From positions 27,790,427-27,854,426 of the forward strand of contig OX031065.1 of NCBI GenBank assembly GCA_943736015.1: a stretch of DNA of 64,000 nucleotides, given 5' to 3'. A program made the position numbers and the translations under genes. This DNA is from Tridacna crocea (taxonomy: Eukaryota > Mollusca > Bivalvia > Cardiida > Cardiidae). Every line of letters begins with the position of its first letter. Within the stretch, counting starts at the first letter, position 1. The notes under the pieces are model-generated. The model worked only from the letters and a program-made list of their open reading frames with translations, searched no databases and was not told the DNA's origin. Shown here in pieces: positions 19,762 through 29,563 of the stretch.

Positions 19762-20022
19762 GCCCGCCCAGGTGGCTCAGTGGTGAGCGTGTCAGACTCA
19801 TGACCTGGTGGTTGTGAGTTCGATACCCGGTTGAGGCGAACTTTCTTTTGGGCGTATTTTCGCCTCTTACCTCTGCTGAAGTATGTGAGAAAAGTAGTCG
19901 GTGGCTTTGGAAAGAAAGTTGTGTTAGTACCGGTGTGAGAAAGCCAGGAAACACATGTGCGTCACCGACAGCCATGATATGACCTTAGCTGTTAAAGTGG
20001 CATTAAACCCCAACACAACCAA
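19762..20022 (+). repeat. SINE-1, tRNA-derived, full length with target duplication
   Basis: Starts GCCCGCCCAGGTGGCTCAG (A-box-like TGGCTCAGTGGTGAGCG) and has a B-box-like GGTTGTGAGTTCGATACC. The body contains AGTAGTCGGTGGCTTTGG, and the tail ends CACAACCAATC. A 12-base duplication flanks it: TCCTTTAACATG at 19750-19761 and TCCTTTAACGTG at 20023-20034 (one difference). The body resembles SINE-2 only in the AGCCAGG and tail words. RNA polymerase III promoter boxes are intact to the eye. A second full copy is at 62964. Confidence 0.88.
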
Positions 20023-20191
20023 TCCTTTAACGTGTGGATGGTACTTGTACATACAACTGACAAAAATATTTAGGTCTGGACTAGACATTGTTCATCCACA
20101 AAAGTATTTTCAGACTTTACTTAAGTTTTTATCAAGGTTTGTCAGGCATGAAAATATCACAATACCTGTATCAACATTATTCAGCAATTAA

Positions 20192-20413
20192 CTCATTACC
20201 ACACAATCCCTACTTTTGACGCCCCTGAGAAAGAAGCCTTTAGAAAACATTGTGGGTAAAGGAGAAAATGCTGGTAACCAGCATTTTCTCCCTTTTCCCA
20301 CAATGTTTTCTACCCTTCACAAAACAAATTTCAAATTTTCAGTCACTTTTATTTTGTCGTCTGCAAATGCTTTCAATTTGGACCAGTCTAAACTATTGTT
20401 GTTTGGTAAAGAG
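20192..20413 (+). mobile_element. TTAA-A MITE (222 bp)
   Basis: TTAA at 20188-20191, right flank ATAA. CTCATTACCACACAATCCC to TTGTTTGGTAAAGAG. Palindrome nearly perfect, core GCTGGTAACCAGC with one extra base in the right arm. Confidence 0.9.
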
Positions 20414-20519
20414 ATAAGAAGTCCTTCACTTACTGATCCGACTAGTCACACAAACAGGAGCTTAGTGCACTTCTCCTGTACTGTGTACAAGGTAAGTCCT
20501 CCTACAATGTCTTAGTTAA

Positions 20520-20740
20520 CTCTTTACCACACGACAAAATTTTAGACTGGTTCAAATTGAAAGCATTTGCAGATGACAAAATAAAGGTAACTGAAAAATT
20601 GAAATTTGTTCTGGGAAGGGTAGAAAATACTGTGGGAAAAGGAGAAAATGCTGGTTACCAGCATTTTCTCCTTTTCCCCCAGTGTTTTCTAAAGGCTTCT
20701 TTTTTAAGGGCGTCAAAAGAAGGGATTGTGTGGTAATGGG
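20520..20740 (-). mobile_element. TTAA-A MITE (221 bp)
   Basis: TTAA at 20516-20519, right flank TTGA. CTCTTTACCACACGACAAAA to GTGTGGTAATGGG. Same internal sequence as the copy at 15599. Confidence 0.92.
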
Positions 20741-21403
20741 TTGAGCCAACAAGTAAAAAGGCGCTCTACAATTATTTTCTTCCTTTAAAAATGCCCTAAC
20801 TGTATGATATTTGTTCTTCTGTTATTTCCACATCTATGTGTTCACGGGTTTTGTATTATCACATACGTTGCATAATTAATATGTCAAATTAGATGACTCG
20901 TTGTGAGTAGGCCGATCTTGATATAAATAGACAAGAATGGGACTTAAATTTGCCAAAAGAATGCCAAGAAACAAGAAGTTTTACACAAAAATTGGAAAAT
21001 TGTTGAGTCCATTAATCCTTCTAAATTTAGACAAGTCAAAAATTTGAATAAAAGCTAGAAACAAATTAAAAAAATAAAAGACAATGTCTATCTGTATCTT
21101 ATGGTTTCCATTATTTAATTTGAATGACGCAGAAAAGGCACAATTACATTTTTGTTGCCGTGGTTACTGTCATGTTTCCATAGATCCATCATGCATGCTA
21201 ATTATTAACAAAATCAAAGCGATATCTTTATTTCCTCAGAGGAAATCATACAATTTATTGACCTGAAATAAATTGGACTTTCAGCCATTTGATTTTCATA
21301 AAAGCATGTGTTTAAAGTTTTCATATTTGTTTGATCAAGGCTTGGACGGTCCTCTAAAATTTTGAAGAAACATAAAATAAACTCCACTTTAGCACCAGTT
21401 TAA
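20741..21403. other. Unassigned stretch
   Basis: About 660 bp without a recognised element. Frame 21084-21266 (60 aa) shows no domain. Confidence 0.3.
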
Positions 21404-21599
21404 CCCATTACCACACAATCCCTACTTTTGACGCCCCTGAGAAAAAAGCCTTTTGAAAACACTGTAGGCATTTTCTCCTTTTCCCACAGTGTTTTCTACC
21501 CTTCCCAGAACAAATTTCAATTTTTCAGTCACTTTTATTTTGTCGTCTGCAAATGCTTTCAGTTTGGACCAGTCTAAAATTTTGCTGTCTGGTAAAGAG
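21404..21599 (+). mobile_element. TTAA-A MITE lacking the left palindrome arm
   Basis: TTAA at 21400-21403, right flank TTAT. Normal ends; the centre reads AAAACACTGTAGGCATTTTC, so about 25 bases including the left inner arm are gone. Half-palindrome deletions like this recur at 28781, 41124 and 60810. Confidence 0.88.
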
Positions 21600-21735
21600 T
21601 TATAGGGGGATATTCAGATTTTTATAATCATGCAGAACTTCAGAAAAGATTTCACCACTGAAACTAAAGTGGCAATAGTTTCCACTAAAGCTGCAAATGA
21701 GAAACACAAGTGTAGGGAAAATAAAAACAAATTTT

Positions 21736-22290
21736 TGATGGTATGTCTTGCTTTTGGGACAAAAATTTTACAAAGATACAAAACAAAAAAAAATCATCAA
21801 TATACTCCCAAACCCTTATAATTTTCATTCATAAAACTCCAGTAGTCCAACAACCATCCAAACCCAAGAGAAACTAGAGATTTACTACAGCCCAGGTCGA
21901 CACCGACAAGAAACACTGTCTATTGTTACATGTGCAACTTGCTTATTTACTTACCGGAAATACACAGACAAAGCTTAAAACATAGCGTCCGAAGAAGACA
22001 TTATGGAAAATAATTACATGTTTGTTATGTTATAGAATTTAAGTGTCATTAGTCACGTGCCAGTCACTCAACATTCCCACAATGCTTTTTTGATTTTTGG
22101 CGCAAAATCTAAAAATAGGTTAAGAGGCTATGTAGCCTTTCAATTGAATACCACAAAAAAATTTTTTGTTTGTAATTTTATGATTCTTAATTATTGATGA
22201 TTTGTATTGTTTTTTTCATATAAATTTCAGTGATATATATATATATGTATTCTTTAATAGGTTTGATGTGAAAAATCTAATTACCCACCT
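21736..22290 (-). mobile_element. 540 bp TTAA element (family F), copy 1, 5' part lost
   Basis: Aligns in order over about 550 bp with 39218-39757: ACTCCCAAACCC, GAAACTAGAGATTTACTAC, ACATAGCGTCCGAAGAAG, GTCACGTGCCAGTCACT, TTTTTGGCGC. Its right end is TACCCACCT followed by TTAA (22291-22294). The left end (AGGTGGCCC in the other copy) is missing here. Confidence 0.82.
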
Positions 22291-22295
22291 TTAAA

Positions 22296-22521
22296 ATCCT
22301 TTACTACATAACAAAATTTTAGACATACATGTACCTAAATTGAAAACATCTATTGATAAAACATTAAATGAGCCTCATATACTTAATTTGCCATTTGGCA
22401 GAGAAGAAAATATTTTTGGAAAAGGACAAAATGCTGGTTACCTGCATTTTCTCATTTTCCAAAATGTTTTCAAAGCTTTCTGCATCAAGGACATTAAAAC
22501 TCAACATTCTGTGGCAAAGGG
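22296..22521 (-). mobile_element. TTAA-A MITE adjacent to family F
   Basis: Starts at the TTAA that ends family F (AATCCTTTACTACATAAC) and ends TCTGTGGCAAAGGG. Palindrome partly decayed, core GCTGGTTACCTGC. Confidence 0.72.
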
Positions 22522-22722
22522 TAAAATCATTGATAGATTTCTGTTTCTAGACAGTTACTGGTCTCATATAAATGGACGGTATTTCCAGTCGTAAAATGAC
22601 CATCTCTTTTTTTGATTAAAGCAAAATTTTTGCAGAATGTTGCTGTGCAGTAGTATTTATGAGATTTATGAGTGTTTTACATAAAACTTCCTAGAAATAG
22701 GAATCGAATTAGGCCCCTTTAA

Positions 22723-22932
22723 CTCTATACCACACAAGGCAATGCCAGACTCATTTGCACTTGCAAACATCAAACCAAATGTTACTAAAATGACAAATTT
22801 GTACTTGATAGTGTAGAAACCTTGAAGGAAAAGGAGAAAACCCTGGTAACCAGCACTTTCTCCTTTTCCTACAATGTTTTCAAAAGCCGTCTTTCTCTGG
22901 GTCGTTAAAAGTTGGGTTTGTTTGGTAAAGGG
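22723..22932 (-). mobile_element. TTAA-A MITE (210 bp)
   Basis: TTAA at 22719-22722 and 22933-22936. CTCTATACCACACAAGGC to TTGTTTGGTAAAGGG. Core CCCTGGTAACCAGC. Confidence 0.86.
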
Positions 22933-22936
22933 TTAA

Positions 22937-24153
22937 AGTCTTCATGCAATTTAATATGGAAGAACAGATGGACAACCAGAAAATGGATATAAAACAGACC
23001 TATGGATCATTTAGTTTGATGACATTTGCCATTAACGTCAAGACATCTTATCCTATCAATTAACTACCAATTAACCTTTTTAGTGCTTAGCTCATTCTTC
23101 TTAGCTTTTGTGATTGTGCACATACAGATTACATGGCACAAACCATGCAATTTGACGATACAACAGGATTTTATCTGCACAGTCTTCATGGTATGTTTTG
23201 ACCAAAATTGTCTTCAACTTCAAATACTTTATTGTGGCGCCACATGAGCAGCAGTATTATATTTTTATTCACTTTTGAAAAGTACCTATGGACACAGCCA
23301 TATTGTTTACTTGGCTTCTAGTCATTTTGTAATAAGGTCATTTTGTGCCTAGGCCATTTTGTACCAACTTTGGTCCTTTCATACCCAGTTTTAATATCAA
23401 TTTGGTAATGTAGAACCTAGTTTTACTATTACTTTGTGATGTTTGCCAAATGAGAACTGCTTTTGAGCATACATGTAGTTCCAACTGAACTTATGTTAAA
23501 TTTTGCAGAAAAAAGGCTATGATTTTGTCTTACCATTATTGCCTTTTTCCTTTTTAAACTTTTAGTTGGATTCTACGGATTTTTTAGGGCTTCTCAGTTC
23601 ATTTCTCACCAATTTCTACATAAATTTAATTTGGTCGATTTGAAATGCAGTAATGTGCTTTATTACAGAAACAACTGATTTGCGGCGCCATTGATGCATC
23701 AAATTTTCTTGTAGAGTTATTTTACGCATTGAGAATACTACTACAGGCAAACACATGTTGCCAACCCTACTATAACCAATTACTCCACAGGCTACACATA
23801 AAACATATCTTTCAGAGTCCTTGGTTTCTTCACTGTTTACAATTACAGCTATATCCAAGGCTGCAAGTGCAGCTATCAAAGTTTCCTTTATAAGTTGGAA
23901 TCAAGCCGGCAAGTCTTGGGCTTCAAGCCGTGTATGTCACCTTCTGAGCTACCAAATGGTAAAAGTCCTTGATGGCTCTTGAATTAAATGTTGACTTTGT
24001 TATTCAATAGGTGTGGGTTTGATCCCCATAGCAGAGTCTTTGGAAAAGGAAATCTACTGAGCCCTAAGCTTAATATACTGTAGAAACCGAGGAATCAAAT
24101 TGGTGTATTGTCACCAGATTACAACAGCTATACTATTGAAAGATTTGCAAAGC
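22937..24153. other. Long low-repeat stretch
   Basis: About 1.2 kb without a recognised mobile element. It includes a degraded tRNA-like/SINE-like word at 24008 (GTGTGGGTTTGATCCCCATA) and an 87 aa minus-strand frame (23616-23879). Confidence 0.35.
23616..23879 (-). other. Open frame of uncertain status (87 aa)
   Basis: The only frame outside the repeats whose residue mix looks protein-like: Cys pairs (LCVAC), several acidic and basic residues, and a hydrophobic N-terminus. On the minus strand a possible splice acceptor (CTTGCAG) lies at the start of the LDIAVIV segment. I recognise no family, see no donor and no second exon. Conserved exon, relic or chance are all possible. Confidence 0.12.
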
Positions 24154-24310
24154 ATTCTATCCAATTACATGTATGACACTGATATAAATTAAGCACTAAT
24201 ATCTGAACTACAATTTAACATTACAAAATTCTATCCAATTATTATTACATGTATGATACTGATATAAATTAAGTACTGATATCTGAACTACAATTTAACA
24301 TTACAGAACA
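24154..24310 (+). repeat. 74-80 bp tandem duplication
   Basis: ATTCTATCCAATTACATGTA begins at 24154 and, with six inserted bases (ATTATT), at 24228. Both units continue through GATATAAATTAAG and CTGAACTACAATTTAACA. Four or five substitutions separate them. Confidence 0.88.
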
Positions 24311-24710
24311 GAATAGAAACATGGATAAGGAGCAAGTTACACTTTGTTACAAAGCTGTCATGGCTAGAAAAGCTCACAAATCATCAATTAATGTACATAA
24401 AAGATCAGGGTTTACAGTCTATGATGTCTTTATCTTAATTTAGGCAGCCCAAATGAGCATCCATAATATCAAGCATGATCCATGTAGTCTGCTTTTGATC
24501 TTTTCAGTCCAAATCAGCATCTTAACTATCTGACAGAATTACCAACCACCTCATAGCGATGACTTTTGGCACCTTGTACAAACCTTCCCATCATATGATT
24601 TACATTCATTATGTCGATTAAGAGCTGAAGGGTGGCACTTTTTTTTTTTCATTGCTCTCAGTACTTTGATTTTGTTCTTTCAGCAGAATTCTCAGCCAAC
24701 CACAGTGCTT
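24311..24710. other. Unassigned stretch
   Basis: No recognised element; a T run at 24640-24650. Confidence 0.3.
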
Positions 24711-24719
24711 CTAACTGAA

Positions 24720-24985
24720 ATCATGTCTGGTCAGGCAGTAAGTAAACCTAAAAGACTTATAACCCTAGGGTCTCTGGTTCAGTTTCTCAGCTTAGCTATA
24801 TTTTCTCCAATGATTGATGATGGCCCTTGCAATGGAATTCATTCCTCTGTCACGGCTGTAAATGTTTTGGTTCATGTTCGTGAGGGAAACATCAGTGGCT
24901 TGGAAAGAATGTTGTGCAAAGAAGAGTATGGGTAAAGAAACTCTAGGAAAGCAAGGATAGGTACACTGGCCATGACTGTATAAAT
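24720..24985 (+). repeat. SINE-2 copy
   Basis: The head is degraded (AACCCTAGGGTCTCTGGTTC). The body is clear: GGAATTCATTCCTCTGTCAC, AGTGGCTTGGAAAGAATG and AAACTCTAGGAAAGCAAGG, then CACTGGCCATGACTG. The tail is lost at the next MITE. Confidence 0.7.
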
Positions 24986-25009
24986 GAAATATGGTTAAAA
25001 GAGCATTAA

Positions 25010-25230
25010 CTCTTTACCAAATGACAATATTTTAGACTACACCAAATTGAAGGCATAATGCAGACATCAAATTCAATTAAACTCAAATGATGATTTTTGC
25101 CCTTAATAGGGTAGAAAACATTGTGGGAAAAGGAGAAAATGCTGGTTACCAGCATTTTCTCCTTTTCCCACAATGTTTTCAAAAGGCTTCTTTCACATAG
25201 TTGTAAAAAAAACAGGATTGTTTGGTTTAC
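25010..25230 (-). mobile_element. TTAA-A MITE, right terminus replaced
   Basis: TTAA at 25006-25009. CTCTTTACCAAATGACAATA, perfect palindrome (core GCTGGTTACCAGC), then GATTGTTTGGTTTACACC in place of GGTAAAGAG. Confidence 0.86.
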
Positions 25231-25413
25231 ACCATACAAAAATGATGTACCCAGTAACTAAGATGCTTTTTCACAGAGAACTCTACATAGAGGACTATAC
25301 TAAGCCCTGTTTATATCCAGGAAACACGGGATTGCCAAAGTAGCTTACAAGCAAGTAACTTCAATTATAACCTGACATGTTCTGTGGACATCATCAAATA
25401 GGTATTCAATTAA

Positions 25414-25843
25414 TCCTTAACCAAACAAGTCCATCATTTAAAGACCCTAAGGAATAAAGGCTTTTTAACCCTTTACCTGATGACAAAATTTTAGCCTTGT
25501 CCATACTGAGAGGCTTTCCAGATGACAATTTGGTTGTGCCTCAAGTGGTGCAATTATTCTTTGACGGGACAGAAAATATTTTTGGAAAAGGAGAAAATGC
25601 TGGTTACCGCTGGTTACCAGCATTTTCCCTTTTTCCCACAATGTTTTCAAAAGGCATCTTTCTCAAAGACACTGTGCAGTATAGGCTTAAAAACATTGTA
25701 GGTAATAGAGATAAAGCTGATAAACAGCAATTTCCACTATTCCAACAAAGAGTTTTTGGTAGGGATGCAATTCCATCATTTGATCCAAATGCAATCTGTC
25801 TTCTCTGTATGGGCTTGTAAATATTTTGTTGTTTGGTAAAGAA
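25414..25843 (+). mobile_element. Outer TTAA-A MITE carrying a nested copy
   Basis: Left part TCCTTAACCAAACAAGTCC to AAAGGCTTTT; right part AAAACATTGTAGG ... GTTGTTTGGTAAAGAA. Between them lies a second TTAA-A inserted at a TTAA inside this copy. The palindrome is decayed (GATAAACAGC). Confidence 0.75.
25469..25686 (-). mobile_element. Inner TTAA-A MITE nested at an internal TTAA
   Basis: Flanked by TTAA at 25465-25468 and 25687-25690, both inside the outer copy. Removing the insert and one TTAA restores CTTTTTTAAAAACATTG (outer element order). The palindrome carries a 9-base core duplication (GGTTACCGCTGGTTACC). Right terminus decayed (AGTATAGGC). Confidence 0.82.
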
Positions 25844-25894
25844 TTCATTGAATCTTGATTGATTTGAAATCAATATACCAATAAACACCATTAA

Positions 25895-26117
25895 CTCTTT
25901 ACCAAATGGTTAAAATTTTAGACCTATCCAAATAGAAAGCAATTGCATACGACATTTTCATAGTGGCTAAAATGAGCCAGTGTTCTTTTGATTGGGTAGA
26001 AAACTTTGTGGGAAAGGGAGAAAATGCTGTTTACCAGCATTTTCTCCCTTTCCTACAATGTTTACAGAAGGCATCTTCTTTAGGGTCATTAAAAAGGCGT
26101 CATTGCATGGTAAAGGG
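25895..26117 (-). mobile_element. TTAA-A MITE (223 bp)
   Basis: TTAA at 25891-25894 and 26118-26121. CTCTTTACCAAATGG to GCATGGTAAAGGG. Core GCTGTTTACCAGC. Confidence 0.9.
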
Positions 26118-26123
26118 TTAAGC

Positions 26124-26341
26124 CTATAGCATACCAGCCCAACTTTCAATGACCCTGAGGAAGAAACCTTTTGAAAACATTACAGGGAAAGAAGAAAATG
26201 TTGGTAACCAGCATTATCTCCTTTTCTCCTTTTCTAACTTCCTGTAAAACAAATTTCAACTTTTGAGTAATTTATTGTCGTCTACAAATACTTTCAACTT
26301 GGACAAGTCTAATAAAATTTTGTCACATGTTGGCAAAGAGA
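26124..26341 (+). mobile_element. TTAA-A MITE joined to the previous copy
   Basis: Follows the TTAA at 26118-26121 after a few decayed bases (GCCTATAGCATACCAGCCC). The right arm carries a duplicated CTCCTTTT. Ends GTTGGCAAAGAGATAA. Confidence 0.72.
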
Positions 26342-26429
26342 TAATGCCTTTTCCATAAGAAAGCATGTCTATATTGAAGGAAATTATAAACGAAAATTAA
26401 TATGTTTTTCAAATTAAACTTTATTTCTT

Positions 26430-26620
26430 GAATAGGTAGAAAACTTTAAGGGAAAAGAAGAAAATGCTGCTTTCCAGAATTTTCCTAGTCTATTTTTAGA
26501 AGTCAGGATAACGGTTAAAGACAGGTCCAAAACTGAAAGCAGTTGCAGATGATCGACTGAATTAAACTAAAGTTATAATTTCTTTCTTTGATATGTTAAG
26601 AAATCACTGTGGGAAAAGAT
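26430..26620 (-). mobile_element. Broken TTAA-A copies
   Basis: One palindrome fragment (GAAAACTTTAAGGG...AATGCTGC) and one left half (GACAGGTCCAAAACTGAAAG...ATCACTGTGGGAAAAG) that stops in mid-palindrome at the TTAA of the next copy, as if that copy inserted and the far half was later lost. Confidence 0.6.
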
Positions 26621-26624
26621 TTAA

Positions 26625-26786
26625 CCCATTACTACACAATTCCTACTTTTGATGAACCTGAAGAAGAAGCCTTTAGAAAACATTGTGGGATAAGGAGAAA
26701 ATGCAGGTAACCTCTTCCCAAAATTTTTCCTAAAACAAAAATTTGGAATTTTCAGTCACTTTTACTTTGTCGATGATTTGGTAAAG
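26625..26786 (+). mobile_element. Shortened TTAA-A MITE
   Basis: TTAA at 26621-26624. CCCATTACTACACAATTCC to GATTTGGTAAAG; the right palindrome arm and part of the 3' region are deleted (GCAGGTAACCTCTTCCC). The right TTAA is replaced by the CpG-rich segment. Confidence 0.75.
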
Positions 26787-27520
26787 CCCCTTTCACAATT
26801 GGCACATGAGCACTTTACAACACTTTGCGATCGGAGATTTTTGGTTTTCACATACGTTGTACAATGTCTCGCATTCGTTGCATGCGTTTTAGTGGTCGGG
26901 CATCAAGTCTCTTCAAAATAGTGGACATGCAAACTATTTAGACGCGACGGAGTGCAGCCCAAATTATCGCAATGCAATGCACGGACACTAGTACGAAGGT
27001 CTTGCGGGCGTTTTGTGTACACGTAAGAGTGATGCACATTTTTCAAAGGTCTTAAGATGAATAGCAGCAATCTATGCATGTGTTTTGCTAACCATGAGAC
27101 TGTTGCTCAACGTGTCTCATGTAATCTTGCAACGTTTCACTGTCATTGTACGATTTATCAGCTTCATTTTGCCATGCTTTGCCACTTATATAATTATATA
27201 CACTGTATAAGCATTTCTGTTTCAGACCACAATTGACCATGGATGCTGCTGCGCCAATAACTCCTCGCTGTCTGCCGAGTTTGCTGCATCTTCTCCCGCA
27301 TTCAACTATGTCAATTGAAGAGTGTTGGAAATGGGCGGTATATATACACCCCCTCTAATTCACACCAGCATTCGTACCATTGAACGCATGATCGCACGAG
27401 CGCCCCTCGTCCAATCGCATTGACGCATGTTCAATCCTCCAATCACCTGATCAATCGCGCAATCCTATTACATTATCTTACAACACTCGCTTTCATTGTT
27501 CAACAGTCACATATGGATGC
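26787..27520. other. CpG-rich insertion of unknown type
   Basis: About 730 bp visibly richer in CG dinucleotides (for example TAGACGCGACGGAG, GATCGCACGAGCGCCCC, CAATCGCGCAATCC) than the flanks. It begins CCCCTTTCACAATTGGC directly at a MITE end, a start reminiscent of Harbinger-type termini, but I find no matching right end. A short frame (MDAAAPITPRC..., 39 codons from 27241) has a good ATG context after a TTCTGTTTCAG acceptor-like word. It could be a transposon fragment, a CpG island or a first exon; I cannot decide. Confidence 0.4.
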
Positions 27521-27529
27521 AAATGTCTT

Positions 27530-27741
27530 TAAAGGGTTCTACTTCATGGTCATTAAAACTAGGAAATATGCAGTAAAGGATTTAGGCAAAAAACTGTGGG
27601 ACAAAATGCTGGAAACCAGTACTTCCCACACCATTTTCTAATCTTTTAAAGACGAATACATGTTCACCATATGACAAGTATGTGGCCTGCAAATGTTTTC
27701 TATATGGGAAAAGTGTGAAATTTGTTGTCTGGTACATGGTT
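27530..27741 (-). mobile_element. Decayed TTAA-A MITE
   Basis: Palindrome words AAACTGTGGGACAAAATGCTGG / CCAGTACTTCCCACACC (shortened) are still partly paired; right end GTCTGGTACATGG then TTAA. Confidence 0.6.
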
Positions 27742-27778
27742 AATCCTGATTGATTTGAAATCGTTATAAACTCTATAA

Positions 27779-27983
27779 ACTTTTTACAACACAATCCTGA
27801 CTTTCAACAACCCTAAAAAAGAAGCTGTTAGAAAACATTGTGGGAAATGGATAAAATGTAGGTAACCAGCATTTTCTGCTTTTCCAACAATGTTTTCTAC
27901 TCTTCCCATAACAAATTTCACTTTTCCAGTCAAATTTACTTTGTTGTCTGCTATTCATTTGTACAAGTCTGAATAGTAGTGAC
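27779..27983 (+). mobile_element. TTAA-A MITE with right-end decay
   Basis: CTTTTTACAACACAATCC, palindrome core GTAGGTAACCAGC, then CTGCTATTCATTTGTACAAG and TAGTAGTGAC; shares TTAA 27984-27987 with the next copy. Confidence 0.74.
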
Positions 27984-27987
27984 TTAA

Positions 27988-28197
27988 CCCATTACCAAAT
28001 ATTTTAGACTGGTCCAAATTAAAAGCATTTGCAGACGACAAAATATAAGTAACTGAAAATTTGAAATTTGTGAAGGGTAGAAAACATTGTGGGAAAAGGA
28101 GAAAATGCTGGTTACCAGCATTTTCTCCTTTTCCCACAATGTTTTCTAAAAGCTTCTTTCTCAGGGGCGTCAAAAGTAGGGATTGTGTGGTAATGAC
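27988..28197 (-). mobile_element. TTAA-A MITE (210 bp), chained
   Basis: TTAA at 27984-27987 and 28198-28201. CCCATTACCAAATATTTTAG to GTGTGGTAATGAC. Palindrome perfect with core GCTGGTTACCAGC. Confidence 0.9.
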
Positions 28198-28201
28198 TTA
28201 A

Positions 28202-28329
28202 ACCTATCCCAAACGATTCCATGTCTTGACTAATCTGAGGAAATAGGCTTTTGAAATCAATTTGTAGGAAAATAAGAAAATGCTCTCAACCAGTATTTAC
28301 TCATTTTCCATTATCATTTTCAACTCTTT
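28202..28329 (+). mobile_element. TTAA-A left half, chained
   Basis: Starts at the shared TTAA 28198-28201 (ACCTATCCCAAACGATTCC), runs through a decayed palindrome and stops at TCAACTCTTT where the next copy starts. Confidence 0.65.
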
Positions 28330-28333
28330 TTAA

Positions 28334-28550
28334 CGGTTTATCACACATTAAAATTCTAGACCTGTCCAAACCCAAAGCAATATGCAGATGCCAAATTAAA
28401 TGTGGTTAGAAATGTGACAGTGTCTTTTACAGATTAGAAAACATTGTGGGAAAAGGAGAAAATGCTACAAGCATTTTCTCCTTTTCCCACAATGTTTTCA
28501 AAAGGTTTCTACCTCAGGGTTGTCAAAAGTTGAAATTGTGTGGTTAAGGG
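28334..28550 (-). mobile_element. TTAA-A MITE with shortened core, chained
   Basis: TTAA at 28330-28333 and 28551-28554. Core reads AAATGCT-ACA-AGCATTT: the central GGT/ACC is lost symmetrically. Outer arms perfect. Confidence 0.88.
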
Positions 28551-28554
28551 TTAA

Positions 28555-28776
28555 CCCATTACCACACAATCCCTACTTTTGACGCCCCTGAGAAAGAAGT
28601 CTTCTGAAAACACTGTTGGAAAAGGAGAAAATGCTGATAACCAGCATTTTCTGCTTTACCCACAGTGTTTTCTACCCTTTCCAGAACAAATTTCAGTTTT
28701 TTTAGTCACCTTTATTTTGTCGTCTGCAAATGCTTTCTATTTAAACCAGTCTAAAATTTTGTCGTGTGGTAATGAG
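28555..28776 (+). mobile_element. TTAA-A MITE (222 bp), chained
   Basis: TTAA at 28551-28554 and 28777-28780, each shared with a neighbour. CCCATTACCACACAATCCC to TCGTGTGGTAATGAG. Confidence 0.92.
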
Positions 28777-28780
28777 TTAA

Positions 28781-28987
28781 CTAATTTCACCAAACAATCC
28801 CTGGTTTTTATGACCCTGAGACAGAAGCCTTTTGAAAAAAAATTGTGGGAAAAGGAGAAAATACTGGTAACTAACAAAGTTTTCTTCCTAGTTGGAAACA
28901 AATTTCAATTTTTGAGTTGTGTTTATTTTGTCATCAGCAAGTGCTTTCAATTTGGACGAGTCTAAAGTTTTGTCATTTGGTAAAGAT
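28781..28987 (+). mobile_element. TTAA-A MITE lacking the right palindrome arm, chained
   Basis: Left TTAA 28777-28780 is shared; right TTAA 28988-28991. CTAATTTCACCAAACAATCC to TCATTTGGTAAAGAT. After GGAGAAAATACTGGTAAC the right arm is gone. Confidence 0.86.
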
Positions 28988-29167
28988 TTAAATCCCCTTG
29001 GCCTGGCAATATTCCACCAGTGTTTGTTTTATTTCTGAGGTAATTATGATATAAAGTTTCATAACAGTCTATAAATAAATATTGCAGAGACTTGGATTTT
29101 CCTTATGTTTTTTTGTTCCCTACTTTGTTTGTTTTGGCTTCATCAAATAGCAAAATGTTTAGCTTAT

Positions 29168-29559
29168 CCCTTTACCAGAGCTTCAGATAAGATGGAGTGA
29201 TGGTACCCTAAATCCTTTATTTCTCTCAAAAACCCTATGTTGTGGGTACTCATTAGAATCGTCTCTAAGAGACAATTCTAATGAGTACCCACAACATAGG
29301 GTTTAGAGCGGAATAATCAATATTTTCTATTTTGAAATCAAAATCAATCCCTATATCATGACCTCTGCCTTTACCACACAAAATTTGTTTTCAATGATAT
29401 GGAGAATTAAGAGTTTTGAAAACACTGTGGAGAAACCAGCATTTTCACCTTTCCGCATGTTTTTGTACCTTTCAAAAGGGAATTTCAGTTTTTGACCCAA
29501 TTATAATTTGTCGTCTACAAATGCTAATAATTTGGACTTTTTTGTTGTGTGATGAAGGG
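29168..29559 (+). mobile_element. TTAA-A MITE split at its left terminus by a hAT-like element
   Basis: CCCTTTACC (29168-29176), then the insert, then CCTTTACCACACAAAATTTG. The right part has a decayed palindrome (AACACTGTGG, ACCAGCATTTTCACC) and ends GTGTGATGAAGGG, TTAA 29560-29563. Confidence 0.8.
29177..29368. mobile_element. hAT-like palindromic element, copy 3, nested in a MITE
   Basis: Flanked by CCTTTACC at 29169-29176 and 29369-29376 (8 bp, or 7 bp if the element starts CAGAG). Ends AGAGCTTCAGATAAG and GACCTCTG. The central palindrome 29228-29303 (CCCTATGTTGTGGGTACTC..., loop TAA) has about 35 bp arms with one or two mismatches. A 8 bp duplication and CAGAG...CTCTG ends fit hAT. Confidence 0.85.
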
Positions 29560-29563
29560 TTAA

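Noticed and set aside
19762..19835. tRNA gene
   Set aside because: A- and B-box words are present, but the head continues into a conserved SINE body and tail, with a target duplication outside.
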